Positions 34,580 through 42,512 of a DNA stretch of 64,000 nt are shown here, one piece after another. A model generated the notes under the pieces. It made no database searches and was not told the DNA's origin. It saw only the letters and a program-made list of their open reading frames with translations. The first letter of the stretch is position 1. The number at the start of each line of letters is the position of its first letter. The position numbers were made by a program, and so were the translations under genes. Source of the DNA: Campylobacterota bacterium (GTDB taxonomy: Bacteria > Campylobacterota > Campylobacteria > Campylobacterales > Sulfurovaceae); assembly GCA_003252535.1 (NCBI GenBank), contig QKDN01000054.1, positions 140,792-204,791 on the forward strand. The letters run 5' to 3'.

Positions 34580-34667
34580 TTTTTGGCTTTTGATGAATAT
34601 AGTCAAACGAGTATAATATAGCTTCTCTTTGGAATATCTGATTTCAAATAAAATTATGTTAAAATAT

Positions 34668-34685
34668 CCGTATACTAACCGTATA
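34668..34685 (+). promoter_or_regulatory. Direct repeat, possible antitoxin operator
   Basis: CCGTATA occurs twice, 11 bases apart (34668-34674 and 34679-34685), about one helical turn. The second copy abuts the AGGA ribosome site of the antitoxin gene. DUF1778 antitoxins bind their own promoters, so this is a reasonable but untested operator. Confidence 0.4.
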
Positions 34686-34695
34686 AGGAATTAAG

Positions 34696-34974
34696 ATGCT
34701 GAGTGCTGTAGATATAAAAGATGCAAGAATAGAGTTTAAGACGACCAAAGATATCAAGAGTCTGCTACAAGAGGCTTCAAATGCGATGGGGATGGACTTG
34801 AGCAGTTTTTTGATATCGACGGCAGTGCAGCGTGCCAAAGAGATCGTCAAGGAAGAGAACATTCTGACTCTCTCCAGGCAGGAGTGGAAAGACTTGCAGG
34901 AGATTCTTGATAAGCCACAAAAAGCTACAGAAGAGTTCAAAGAACTGATGAGATTAGAGGGATTTGAGTCATAG
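34696..34974 (+). CDS. DUF1778/TacA-like antitoxin
   Basis: 92 residues. The N-terminal ribbon-helix-helix part is ARIEFKTTKDIKSLLQEASN followed by MDLSSFLISTAVQRAKEIV, as in DUF1778 antitoxins. The C-terminal tail, TLSRQEWKDLQEILDKPQKA and EEFKELMRLEGF, is the toxin-neutralising region in relatives. AAGGA is six bases before the ATG. It pairs with the divergent GNAT gene. AT-rich composition and position between two unrelated metabolic genes suggest that the pair was acquired by transfer. Confidence 0.85.
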   Translation: MLSAVDIKDARIEFKTTKDIKSLLQEASNAMGMDLSSFLISTAVQRAKEIVKEENILTLSRQEWKDLQEILDKPQKATEEFKELMRLEGFES

Positions 34975-35058
34975 AGAAAAGCTTTTTGCAATACATGATA
35001 TGATAACAGCCAGGAATGCAAGATTTGTGTTTTGCATTGAAATTAAGAGGACAAACCG

Positions 35059-35766
35059 ATGACCATAGAGATAGAACGATACGATGCGATGCGTGAACCC
35101 AGCAGCGCGGTGCTGAGCTATAAGCTCCCTGACGGGGATATGACGCTGCTTCAGGCGCTCGAATATATCAAGACGAAGATCGATCCGACGCTGAGCTTCG
35201 ACAAAGGGTGCCGTAGCGGTATCTGCGGCAGCTGCGCGATGCGGGTCAACGATCGTGAGGTGCTCGCCTGCAACTACAAGCCTGTTGACGGTGACAAGGT
35301 ATCGCCGCTGCGCTACCATGAGGTACAGCGCGACCTGATCGTCGACAAAAGTGCAGCCAGGCAGACGCTCAGAAAGTCACGATCATGGCTTCACGGCTAC
35401 AATGGTGCAGCTGTAGCGATAGCGCAGGAGAAGATCACCGAGGTGCAGAGCGACTGCATCCTCTGCGACAGCTGCTACTCTGCATGCCCCGTGCTCGCGG
35501 TCAATCCCGACTTCCTCGGCCCATTCGCCCTCACGCGGGTCTATCGCTACAGCGCCGATGTGAGGGAGGGGGATGCGAAACCGATGATCGATGCTGTGCA
35601 GCAGAGCGGCGTATGGGATTGTACGTTGTGCGGCGAGTGTACGGCGGTCTGCCCGCAGGGGATCGATCCCAAGATGGACATCACCATGCTCAGGAGTACC
35701 AGTGCACAACACGGATACATGGACCCCAACTTCAGCGCGATGAGCTTCGGGTTCGGGGGCTTCTGA
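35059..35766 (+). CDS. Iron-sulfur subunit of a succinate dehydrogenase/fumarate reductase type complex
   Basis: 235 residues. The [2Fe-2S] ligands are C51, C56 and C59 (GCRSGICGSC) with C71 in VLACN. Cysteines for the [4Fe-4S] and [3Fe-4S] clusters are in SDCILCDSCYSACPVLA and CTLCGECTAVCPQGID. The C-terminal tail is truncated relative to some SdhB proteins and Gly/Phe-rich. No flavoprotein (A) or membrane subunit gene is adjacent; upstream is the toxin-antitoxin pair. It may belong to an FrdB/SdhB complex encoded elsewhere. AAGAGGACAA precedes the ATG. Confidence 0.9.
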   Translation: MTIEIERYDAMREPSSAVLSYKLPDGDMTLLQALEYIKTKIDPTLSFDKGCRSGICGSCAMRVNDREVLACNYKPVDGDKVSPLRYHEVQRDLIVDKSAARQTLRKSRSWLHGYNGAAVAIAQEKITEVQSDCILCDSCYSACPVLAVNPDFLGPFALTRVYRYSADVREGDAKPMIDAVQQSGVWDCTLCGECTAVCPQGIDPKMDITMLRSTSAQHGYMDPNFSAMSFGFGGF

Positions 35767-36401
35767 TGCGGAAAATACTGCTGCTTCTTTCGATAGCAGG
35801 CACCCTCTGGGGGAGCGATATCCGTCCCATCGACGCCCATACGAAAGCAAGGATGATCGACGGGAACTCATGGAGGGCGGGGTGCCCCGTGGGGCTCTAT
35901 GACCTGAGATATCTGCGGCTCCGCTACCGTGATTTCGACGGCAACACCAGGATGGGCGAGATGATCGTCCACAAGAGCGTCGCAGAGAGCGTCTCGAATA
36001 TCTTCGAGACGCTCTATGCCATCGGCTACCCCATCTACCGTATGAGACTCGTGAGCGACTACGGCGGGAGCGACTACGACTCCATCGAGGCCGACAACAC
36101 CTCGGCCCTCAACTGCCGCAAGGCTACGGGCAGTACCAAGTGGTCGAAACATGCCTTCGGCAAAGCCATCGACATCAACCCTATCGAAAACCCCTATATC
36201 TCACGCAGCGGCAGCATCGCCCACAGGGCTACGCCGCAGGCGCGTCACCGGTTCCACCGCGATCTGCACGATCCTTCCGACAGGGCCGTGCTGCTCCCCT
36301 CCGACAAGGTCGTGAGGATATTCAAGAAGTACGGCTGGAGCTGGGGCGGCGACTGGCGCACGATCAAGGATTACCAGCATTTCGAGTACCGCGGCAATTA
36401 G
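35766..36401 (+). CDS. Exported M15-family peptidase (D-alanyl-D-alanine carboxypeptidase-like)
   Basis: 211 residues with a short signal peptide (MRKILLLLSIAGTLWGSD). The zinc site is in SKHAFGKAIDINP (the SxHxxGxAxD pattern) and DYQHFEYR at the C-terminus, as in VanY/L,D- or D,D-carboxypeptidases of the M15 group. It probably trims peptidoglycan peptides in the periplasm. The ATG shares a base with the stop of the iron-sulfur subunit gene, an odd pairing of functions within one transcript. Confidence 0.87.
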   Translation: MRKILLLLSIAGTLWGSDIRPIDAHTKARMIDGNSWRAGCPVGLYDLRYLRLRYRDFDGNTRMGEMIVHKSVAESVSNIFETLYAIGYPIYRMRLVSDYGGSDYDSIEADNTSALNCRKATGSTKWSKHAFGKAIDINPIENPYISRSGSIAHRATPQARHRFHRDLHDPSDRAVLLPSDKVVRIFKKYGWSWGGDWRTIKDYQHFEYRGN

Positions 36402-36418
36402 CGCCGATCCTCCTCCGT

Positions 36419-36433
36419 GCCCTTAAAAAGGGC
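36419..36433 (+). terminator. Short hairpin after the M15 peptidase gene
   Basis: GCCCTT-AAA-AAGGGC, a 6-bp perfect stem 18 bases after the stop codon. There is no T-run, so the call is weak. Confidence 0.3.
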
Positions 36434-36503
36434 GCATCAACCACCTCTCCCGTGATTGTATAAAATTCAGAAAATTTTTAGCTACAAAGGGCAAAAAATG
36501 ATC

Positions 36504-36509
36504 TATAAT
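36504..36509 (+). promoter_or_regulatory. -10 box for the Cys-rich small protein gene
   Basis: TATAAT 47 bases before the ATG. The leader contains a GGGTC/GACCC hairpin (about 36523-36538) before the AAGGAAG ribosome site, which could influence translation. Confidence 0.5.
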
Positions 36510-36555
36510 TCCCAAAAAAATAGGGTCGTGCCAGACCCGAAATAAGGAAGAAATC

Positions 36556-36780
36556 ATGTTGAAGAAAACTTTGTTTTTCGCTGCTCTCGTATCTGTACTG
36601 AGCCTTTCAGCTGTTGCCGAAGAGGTGGAAGAAGCGCCGATGGAAGGACCTGTGAGCAAGTGCGACCAGCTCTTCGATGCGTGTATCGAAAAATGCGGGG
36701 ATGACAATGCAGAGGCGTGCATGGACAAGTGCCAGGAGCAGGCTGAAAAATGTGATATGGAGAACGCACCTGCCAACTAG
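36556..36780 (+). CDS. Small exported cysteine-rich protein
   Basis: 74 residues: signal peptide to about residue 21 (LSLSAVA-EE), then a mature acidic peptide with six cysteines spaced CX6CX3CX7CX3CX6C. The two CX3C turns (CIEKC, CMDKC) lie in predicted helices, a helical-hairpin pattern like CHCH-type or small metal/disulfide proteins. Function not known. It has its own TATAAT and AAGGAAG sites. A SnoaL-like gene follows eight bases later. Confidence 0.72.
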   Translation: MLKKTLFFAALVSVLSLSAVAEEVEEAPMEGPVSKCDQLFDACIEKCGDDNAEACMDKCQEQAEKCDMENAPAN

Positions 36781-36788
36781 GGAGGTGC

Positions 36789-37256
36789 ATGGAACAGGAG
36801 CAAGGGGTGGCGACTAATATCAAAGAACTGGTACGATCCTACTACGAGATGTGGAACGAAGGTGATTTCAAAAAAGCCGACAAGCTTATGCATGACGACA
36901 TACAGTTCCTCAGCTCGCTGGGTGACAGTATGGAGGGGCTCGAAGCGTTCAAGAGCTATGCAGCTTTCATCATGGAAGCATTCCCTGATCTCTACCACGC
37001 GGTAGAGATACTGATATCGGAAGGGAACCGCGCAAGCGCCTATGTGATGTACACGGGCGTACACAAAGGGAAGCTCTTCAATATCGAGCCGACGAAAAAA
37101 AGGATCCGCTACAACGGCGCGACCTTCTTCACCATCGACGAGGGCAAGATCGCGAAGATCAGGGTTCTTGGCGACAGGTATACGCTCTACAGACAGCTTG
37201 GTGTCGAGCGTTTTGACCAGACGGAGAACGAACCGGCCAAAGAGCAAGAGAGATAA
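36789..37256 (+). CDS. SnoaL/NTF2-like protein (ester cyclase family)
   Basis: 155 residues of the SnoaL-like cone fold: IKELVRSYYEMWNEGDF, then MHDDIQFLSSLG, the central AFPDLYHAVEILISEGNRAS and the end GATFFTIDEGKIAKIRVLGDR. The cavity may bind or transform a small hydrophobic molecule; no substrate can be named. GGAGG is three bases before the ATG. Its stop overlaps the start of the M42-like peptidase gene, so the two are translated together. Confidence 0.82.
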   Translation: MEQEQGVATNIKELVRSYYEMWNEGDFKKADKLMHDDIQFLSSLGDSMEGLEAFKSYAAFIMEAFPDLYHAVEILISEGNRASAYVMYTGVHKGKLFNIEPTKKRIRYNGATFFTIDEGKIAKIRVLGDRYTLYRQLGVERFDQTENEPAKEQER

Positions 37257-38290
37257 TGGAACTCTTTTACGATATCCTCAAGCAGCTCGTGCGGATACCC
37301 AGCGTGGTAGGTGCAGAGCATCCGTTCTTTATGTTCATCAAAAGGGAGCTTGAAGAGCTCGACATCAGGGTGGAGTACTTCGACGGGGTACTCGTAGCCA
37401 AAGGGAAGGAACCGGAGTCAGGATTTATCTCCGCCCATGCCGACAGGCACGGGCTGATCTGTACGGGGCACAACGAGTTCCAGTACGCTGCGTTCGTAGC
37501 GAAGAACCAGGTCGACCTGAACGGTATCCTCAACTCCGATGAACTCCTCGACAACCTCACCGACAGGTTCGTCGGGGAGAAGGTACAGGCATACCAGCCC
37601 TATTCGGGAACCTACCTCGGACTCGGGGTCATCAAAGAGGCATTCCTGTGCCAGAGACGTAACAACATCATCTTCACCATCGACGATTTCGAGCACCTGA
37701 TGCCGGGGATCCCCATAGCCTTCATGGACAGGCTCGAGCTCAAGAACGGGTTCGTGTCGGCGCAGATCGACAATGTCGTCTCGATCGCGCTCCTGATCTA
37801 CCTCTACCATCTCGGGTACCAGGGGAGTGCGTTTTTCACTGCGTCCGAAGAGGCTGGGAAGAGCTGGAGATTCCTCCTCGAGTGGTTCAGACGGTTCGAC
37901 TACCGTACCGATGAACTCCTCGTGCTCGATACCAGCCCCTATGATTCGCTCGAGATGATCAACGCCATCGATGTTGTCTTCCGGCAGAGGGATGCGGCGG
38001 CGGTATTCAAATCCCCGCTCAAAGCGAAGATCAAGAAAATAGCGATCGAAGAGAAGATCAAGTACCATTACAAGGATGCATACCTCAAGAACAGGATGCT
38101 CCAGACGGGGATGAAGACCTCGCTCGGTTCGACAGAGCTGGGGAAGATCATCAAGGCATCAAAAGGTGAAATTCAGGGGACCACCCTGCAATTTCCGACG
38201 ATAGGGTACCACACCGTCAACGAAATGACGAGTGAGAGCTCCATCAAAGCGATCATCAAGATCCTGACAAAATTGTATCTACAGAGCTAA
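37256..38290 (+). CDS. M42/M20-like zinc aminopeptidase family protein
   Basis: 344 residues of the MH clan of metallopeptidases. Metal-site candidates are SAHADRHGL near residue 60, SAQIDNVVSI near 177, the catalytic Glu pair in TASEEAGKSW, LVLDTSPYD, and GYHTVNEMTS near the end. The large insert between the first two motifs is the dimerisation/apical domain of M42-type enzymes. It likely trims peptides in the cytoplasm. The gene is coupled to the SnoaL-like gene and lies 12 bases before gshB. Confidence 0.82.
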   Translation: MELFYDILKQLVRIPSVVGAEHPFFMFIKRELEELDIRVEYFDGVLVAKGKEPESGFISAHADRHGLICTGHNEFQYAAFVAKNQVDLNGILNSDELLDNLTDRFVGEKVQAYQPYSGTYLGLGVIKEAFLCQRRNNIIFTIDDFEHLMPGIPIAFMDRLELKNGFVSAQIDNVVSIALLIYLYHLGYQGSAFFTASEEAGKSWRFLLEWFRRFDYRTDELLVLDTSPYDSLEMINAIDVVFRQRDAAAVFKSPLKAKIKKIAIEEKIKYHYKDAYLKNRMLQTGMKTSLGSTELGKIIKASKGEIQGTTLQFPTIGYHTVNEMTSESSIKAIIKILTKLYLQS

Positions 38291-38302
38291 CAAGGAAAGA
38301 GT

Positions 38303-39334
38303 ATGCATATCGGATTTATCATAGCAAACTGGTCAGGGATCAATCCCGACAAGAGTTCGACACTGAGGATCATCCAGGAGTGTGTCAGAAGAGGCCACAC
38401 GGTTTCGGTACTCTATACCAACAACCTCACAGTGCGCAACAATATCGTCCACGGGATGTTGGAGACGATCGACAAGATGGACAAAGTCCCCGAGAGCACG
38501 CAGAGCTTTTACAAGAAGGTGACCTTCACCAGGAGGATGAATCCCCTCCATGTCTTCGACTGTCTGATGATCCGCAAAGACCCGCCGATCAACCCGCTCG
38601 TTCTCAACTTCCTCGATGCGATCAAGGATGAGGTGGTGATCGTCAACGATGTCGACGGTCTGCGCAAGGCCAACAACAAGCTCTATACGACCACTTTCCA
38701 CGATCCGAACAATACTTACCTCCCCGTCACCCATGTCTCCGGGAGCAAGAAGTTCATCAACAAGGCGATCAACGAATCGGAGAAGGACAAGATGATCCTC
38801 AAGCCGCTCGACGGCTCGGGAGGGCGCGGCGTGATCGTACTCGAGAAGAACGCGAGGAGCAATATCAACTCGCTCCTTGACTTCTACATCGACGAGAGCG
38901 GCGACAGGTATGTCATCCTCCAGGAGTACATCGAGGGGGCTGAGAACGGCGATGTGAGGGTACTGATGCTCAACGGCAAGTTCATCGGCGCATACAACCG
39001 CAAACCGGCAGAAGGCGAACTGCGTGCCAATATCCAGACCGGCGGCACGGCGCACAAATACACGATGACCCCGAGCCAGATGAGGATATGCAAGAAGATC
39101 GGTCCCAAGCTCGTCACCGACGGACTCTACTTCGTAGGGCTCGATATGATCGGCGACAAGATACTCGAGGTCAATGTCCTCAACCCGGGCGGCATCACCA
39201 ATATCAACCGTCTCGAGAAGCTCAAGCTCCAGAAGCTCGTCGTCGATTTCCTCGAAGAGAAGGTCGAAGAGAAGACCGAAAAGCGCGTCGAGCTGGAGTA
39301 CCTCCTCAAAAAGTTCAGCGAACTGAGAGAATAG
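38303..39334 (+). CDS. gshB: Glutathione synthetase-type ATP-grasp ligase
   Basis: 343 residues of the ATP-grasp fold. The glycine-rich ATP loop is KPLDGSGGRGVIVLE, followed by VILQEYIEGAENGDVRVLML and RKPAEGELRANIQTGGTA, and the metal-binding ILEVNVLNPGG. These match prokaryotic glutathione synthetase, which joins gamma-glutamylcysteine and glycine. It is longer than the enteric enzyme by a charged C-terminal helix (KVEEKTEKRVELEYLLKK). No gshA is seen here, so a related ligase role is not excluded. A peptidase gene precedes it in the same operon. Confidence 0.85.
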   Translation: MHIGFIIANWSGINPDKSSTLRIIQECVRRGHTVSVLYTNNLTVRNNIVHGMLETIDKMDKVPESTQSFYKKVTFTRRMNPLHVFDCLMIRKDPPINPLVLNFLDAIKDEVVIVNDVDGLRKANNKLYTTTFHDPNNTYLPVTHVSGSKKFINKAINESEKDKMILKPLDGSGGRGVIVLEKNARSNINSLLDFYIDESGDRYVILQEYIEGAENGDVRVLMLNGKFIGAYNRKPAEGELRANIQTGGTAHKYTMTPSQMRICKKIGPKLVTDGLYFVGLDMIGDKILEVNVLNPGGITNINRLEKLKLQKLVVDFLEEKVEEKTEKRVELEYLLKKFSELRE

Positions 39335-39396
39335 AGGGATAGCTGAAGCCCTTCGGTGCTAAGATTGCCGCTATCAAAACAAGGCGGTCAATATCC

Positions 39397-40182
39397 ATGA
39401 ACAGACATTTACAAACCCTGGCATTCGCACTCCTGCTGGGCGGATGCGGCGGCGAATCTATCCCCTCAGCCACTCCTGCGACCTCCACAGACACCCAAAG
39501 CTATACCGAGTCGAACCAGTCAGCCGCGACTGCTACTGCATCTGACGACACACAAAGCGATACCACGCCCCAGAGCAGCTACCAGAGCTACTTCATCAAC
39601 ATGGACAAATGCGACCAGGTGGTCGACAAATCCTATATCCTCATCTGTTACGACTACAGCTACAAGGCAGCGCTGAGTGTCGGGTACACCCTCAAAGGGA
39701 ATCTCGTCAACGATCCCAATATCGACGAGAGGCCGCCGTTCTACGAAGAGCCCCTTATCCCCGAAGCGTTTCGCGCCGCGTATACCGACTATACCAATTC
39801 AGGCTACGATCGCGGGCATCTTGCCCCCGATGCCTCCTTCGACTGGAGCGAGACGAGCCTGAACGCGGTCTACACCCTTGCCAATATCATCCCCCAGGTT
39901 CCCACGGTCAACCGTTACCAGTGGGTCGACGTAGAGGAGTACGGCCGGGATATGGCTGTCGAGCTCGGCGAAGTGGGCGTGCTCGATATCGTCAGGTATC
40001 CTGCCAGCCCATCGACCATCGGGGCAAATCAGATCGCAGTCTCCGCGGGATACTACAAAGTGCTCTACAGCTACGGCAACTCCTACGAAGAGTGCTTCTA
40101 CTACGCCAACGATCCCGGCGCATCCGCCCAGGGAGACACCCTCGATGATCACAGGATCGACTGTTCGCAGGTTGATTACTGA
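39397..40182 (+). CDS. Exported DNA/RNA non-specific endonuclease (NUC1/EndA type), lipoprotein
   Basis: 261 residues. Lipobox LLGGC (Cys17), then a Ser/Thr/Gln-rich linker to about residue 62, then the beta-beta-alpha-metal nuclease domain. The catalytic motif is YDRGHLAPDASF with the general-base His, and the metal-binding Asn is in LANIIPQVPTVNRYQW. It would degrade DNA or RNA outside the cytoplasm, for nutrient use or matrix turnover. Two cysteines near residues 72 and 85 may form a disulfide. It is the last gene before the modE promoter region. Confidence 0.88.
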   Translation: MNRHLQTLAFALLLGGCGGESIPSATPATSTDTQSYTESNQSAATATASDDTQSDTTPQSSYQSYFINMDKCDQVVDKSYILICYDYSYKAALSVGYTLKGNLVNDPNIDERPPFYEEPLIPEAFRAAYTDYTNSGYDRGHLAPDASFDWSETSLNAVYTLANIIPQVPTVNRYQWVDVEEYGRDMAVELGEVGVLDIVRYPASPSTIGANQIAVSAGYYKVLYSYGNSYEECFYYANDPGASAQGDTLDDHRIDCSQVDY

Positions 40183-40241
40183 GCCGCCGGAACCACTAAT
40201 CATTATTTTCTAAGATATATAACGGTACTATTCTTGCATAG

Positions 40242-40265
40242 CATTATATAGCTAAGTATATAAAG
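40242..40265 (+). promoter_or_regulatory. ModE-type operator before modE
   Basis: CATTATAT-8 bases-ATATAAAG resembles the known ModE box (CGTTATAT-8 bases-ACATAACG) in half-site sequence and spacing. It ends at the AGGAGG ribosome site and seven bases before the modE ATG, a position suited to autorepression. A further half-site TATATAACG lies at 40216-40224. Confidence 0.6.
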
Positions 40266-40272
40266 GAGGCAT

Positions 40273-41052
40273 ATGGAGTTTTCATCAAACCTGACACTGG
40301 AGATATTCAACCAGCCCTTCATCCTCGAGAAGAGGATCGAACTGCTCAAAGCGATAGAGAAAGAGGGCTCGATCAACAAAGCTGCCAAAAGCGTACCCAT
40401 GAGCTACAAGGCTGCATGGGAGGCGGTGGATATGATGAACAACCTTTCGCCCAGGCCCATAGTGATCAAAGCCACGGGGGGCAAGAACGGCGGAGGGACC
40501 GAGCTCACCGACTACGGACGTGATCTCATCAACAGTTATACCCTGCTCAAGAGAGAGCAGGAGAAGTTCCTGAATTCTATGAGCAGGCTCGTGGACGGGG
40601 GCGAATTCAATATCAATGCAATAAGGAGATTGTCAATGCAGATAAGCGCAAGAAATCAGATAAGCGGTGTGGTCGAGCATATCGACCACGGCAAGGTCAA
40701 TGCCCAGCTTTATATCAAGCTCAAAAGCGGCTATACGATCATCTCGGTCGTGACCGATAACGCGGTAGAGTCGATGGCGATCAAGGTGGGGGACGAAGTG
40801 GTAGCGATCTTCAAGTCCTCCTCGGTGATCCTCTCGACCGACAATGCCGTGGGGGTGAGCTCACGCAACAAGATCAAGGGGATCATCAGCAATATCTCGA
40901 CAGGTGAGATCAACACGGAAGTCACGGTCGATATCGGCGGTGACAGGATCACCTCCATCATCACGAAGAACGCGGCGGAGGAGCTTGGACTCAAGACAGG
41001 CGATGAGGTGACAGCCCTCATCAAATCATCGGATGTAATGGTAGGGAAATAA
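40273..41052 (+). CDS. modE: Molybdate-responsive regulator ModE
   Basis: 259 residues: an N-terminal winged helix (about 1-115; RIELLKAIEKEGSINKAAKS and MSYKAAWEAVDMMNN) and two C-terminal Mop/TOBE molybdate-binding domains (about 120-187, ARNQISGVVEHIDHGKVNAQ, and 190-258, SRNKIKGIISNISTGEINTE). This is the full ModE layout. It should repress the modE-porin-modA operon when molybdate or tungstate is plentiful. AAGGAGG precedes the ATG. One base separates it from the porin gene. Confidence 0.95.
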   Translation: MEFSSNLTLEIFNQPFILEKRIELLKAIEKEGSINKAAKSVPMSYKAAWEAVDMMNNLSPRPIVIKATGGKNGGGTELTDYGRDLINSYTLLKREQEKFLNSMSRLVDGGEFNINAIRRLSMQISARNQISGVVEHIDHGKVNAQLYIKLKSGYTIISVVTDNAVESMAIKVGDEVVAIFKSSSVILSTDNAVGVSSRNKIKGIISNISTGEINTEVTVDIGGDRITSIITKNAAEELGLKTGDEVTALIKSSDVMVGK

Positions 41053-41053
41053 A

Positions 41054-42502
41054 ATGACAAAAAAAATACTTTTATCGCTCGTTGCTCTCAGCGCGACACT
41101 TGTGGCTGAGAAAGCCGTACTCAAGGCAAACGGGATCGTAGAGCTCAAAGAGACGCCCAAAAGCGTCGACAATATCGGCGATATGTTCACTGAGGGGATG
41201 TGGTACGGCCGAATCCGGTTCAACTCGTTCTACTATACACCCGAGACCGAAAAGGCAGGGAAGAACGAAGAGCACAGCGCTGCCGCCCTGGGAGCGAGCC
41301 TGATCTACAAGAGCGCCTACTACAACGGCTTCGGGATGACCTTCGGGCTCTACGGCAGCCAGGATATCAGCGGGATCGATGCGGCCGATGTGGGCTTTTA
41401 CAAGGCTGGCAAGGACATCCTCAGCCGATATGACCTGGTCAACGACGGTTCACGGGCGCTCGTGGCGATCACCCAGGCCTATATAGAGTACAAGCATGAT
41501 CTCTTCACGATCAAAGGGGGGCGCTTCCTCAGCGAGACGATGCTGACAGCCAGCAACGATACCAAGATGATCCCCAATGCCTTCGAAGGGTTCTCGCTCG
41601 AGAGCAAAGCGCTGAGCGATACCGATATCAAGATCGAGTACCTCCTCAGACAGAAGCTCAGGGACCACAGCGAGTTCCACCACCTCCTCGCATACGGTGA
41701 CGATCCTGCCGACACGCATGCGAGCTGGACGGAGAACGACGACTCCGCGATGCACCAGGGACTCACACTCTCGAAGCTCGAAGCAGCCGGGATCGATGAC
41801 CAGCTCATCATTTTCCAGGCGACCAACAAGAGTATCGACAACCTGAAGATCACGGCGAACTACACCGCCGTGCCCGATCTCTTCTCCACGGCGATCATCG
41901 AAGCGCAGTACGACTTCAAGGTCGGCGGCTATAAGATATCTCCGGCTATGCGATACCTGCAACAGTTCGACGACGGTGCGGGTGCCATCGGCGGTGCCAA
42001 CCTCAAAGGGAAGACCTTCGGCTACAGCGACCCGGCATCGGTGGACGGCTCCATGTTCGCCGCGAGGGTGGAGCTCTCGAACGATATTTACAAGTTCGCT
42101 CTCGGGTACAGCAAGATATCAGACGATGCCGACCTGATCGCCCCATGGAGAGGATTCCCTACAGGGGGCTATACCAGGGCGATGGCACAGTACAACTGGT
42201 ACGCCAATACCGAAAGCTACATGGCAAGCTTCGACTATGACCTGGGCAAAGCGGGTATCTGGAGCGGGACGAAACTCTCGTTCAAATACGCTATCCAGGA
42301 CTTTGATGACGAGAAGGTCGGCGTTCAGGCGGACAGCGATATCTTCACTGCCGACCTCAATACGAAACTGACAAAAGACCTCTATCTCAAACTCCGTCTG
42401 GGTATCAACAGCGGTTCAGACGACACGGTGGCAGGCGACGGTTCTACAAAAAGCGATCCGTCCTACAAAGAGTTCAGGGTAGAGCTCAACTATCTCTTCT
42501 AA
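41054..42502 (+). CDS. OprD-type outer-membrane porin
   Basis: 482 residues: signal peptide of about 18 residues (MTKKILLSLVALSATLVA), then a long barrel with many alternating strands. TPETEKAGKNEEHSAAALG, GGRFLSETMLTASND and PWRGFPTGGYTRAMAQYNW resemble the OprD-family porins common in this phylum, and it ends in EFRVELNYLF with the terminal Phe. Placement between modE and modA, within a ModE-controlled operon, suggests that it admits molybdate or tungstate through the outer membrane. That role is inferred from context. Confidence 0.88.
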   Translation: MTKKILLSLVALSATLVAEKAVLKANGIVELKETPKSVDNIGDMFTEGMWYGRIRFNSFYYTPETEKAGKNEEHSAAALGASLIYKSAYYNGFGMTFGLYGSQDISGIDAADVGFYKAGKDILSRYDLVNDGSRALVAITQAYIEYKHDLFTIKGGRFLSETMLTASNDTKMIPNAFEGFSLESKALSDTDIKIEYLLRQKLRDHSEFHHLLAYGDDPADTHASWTENDDSAMHQGLTLSKLEAAGIDDQLIIFQATNKSIDNLKITANYTAVPDLFSTAIIEAQYDFKVGGYKISPAMRYLQQFDDGAGAIGGANLKGKTFGYSDPASVDGSMFAARVELSNDIYKFALGYSKISDDADLIAPWRGFPTGGYTRAMAQYNWYANTESYMASFDYDLGKAGIWSGTKLSFKYAIQDFDDEKVGVQADSDIFTADLNTKLTKDLYLKLRLGINSGSDDTVAGDGSTKSDPSYKEFRVELNYLF

Positions 42503-42512
42503 AAGGACAGAC

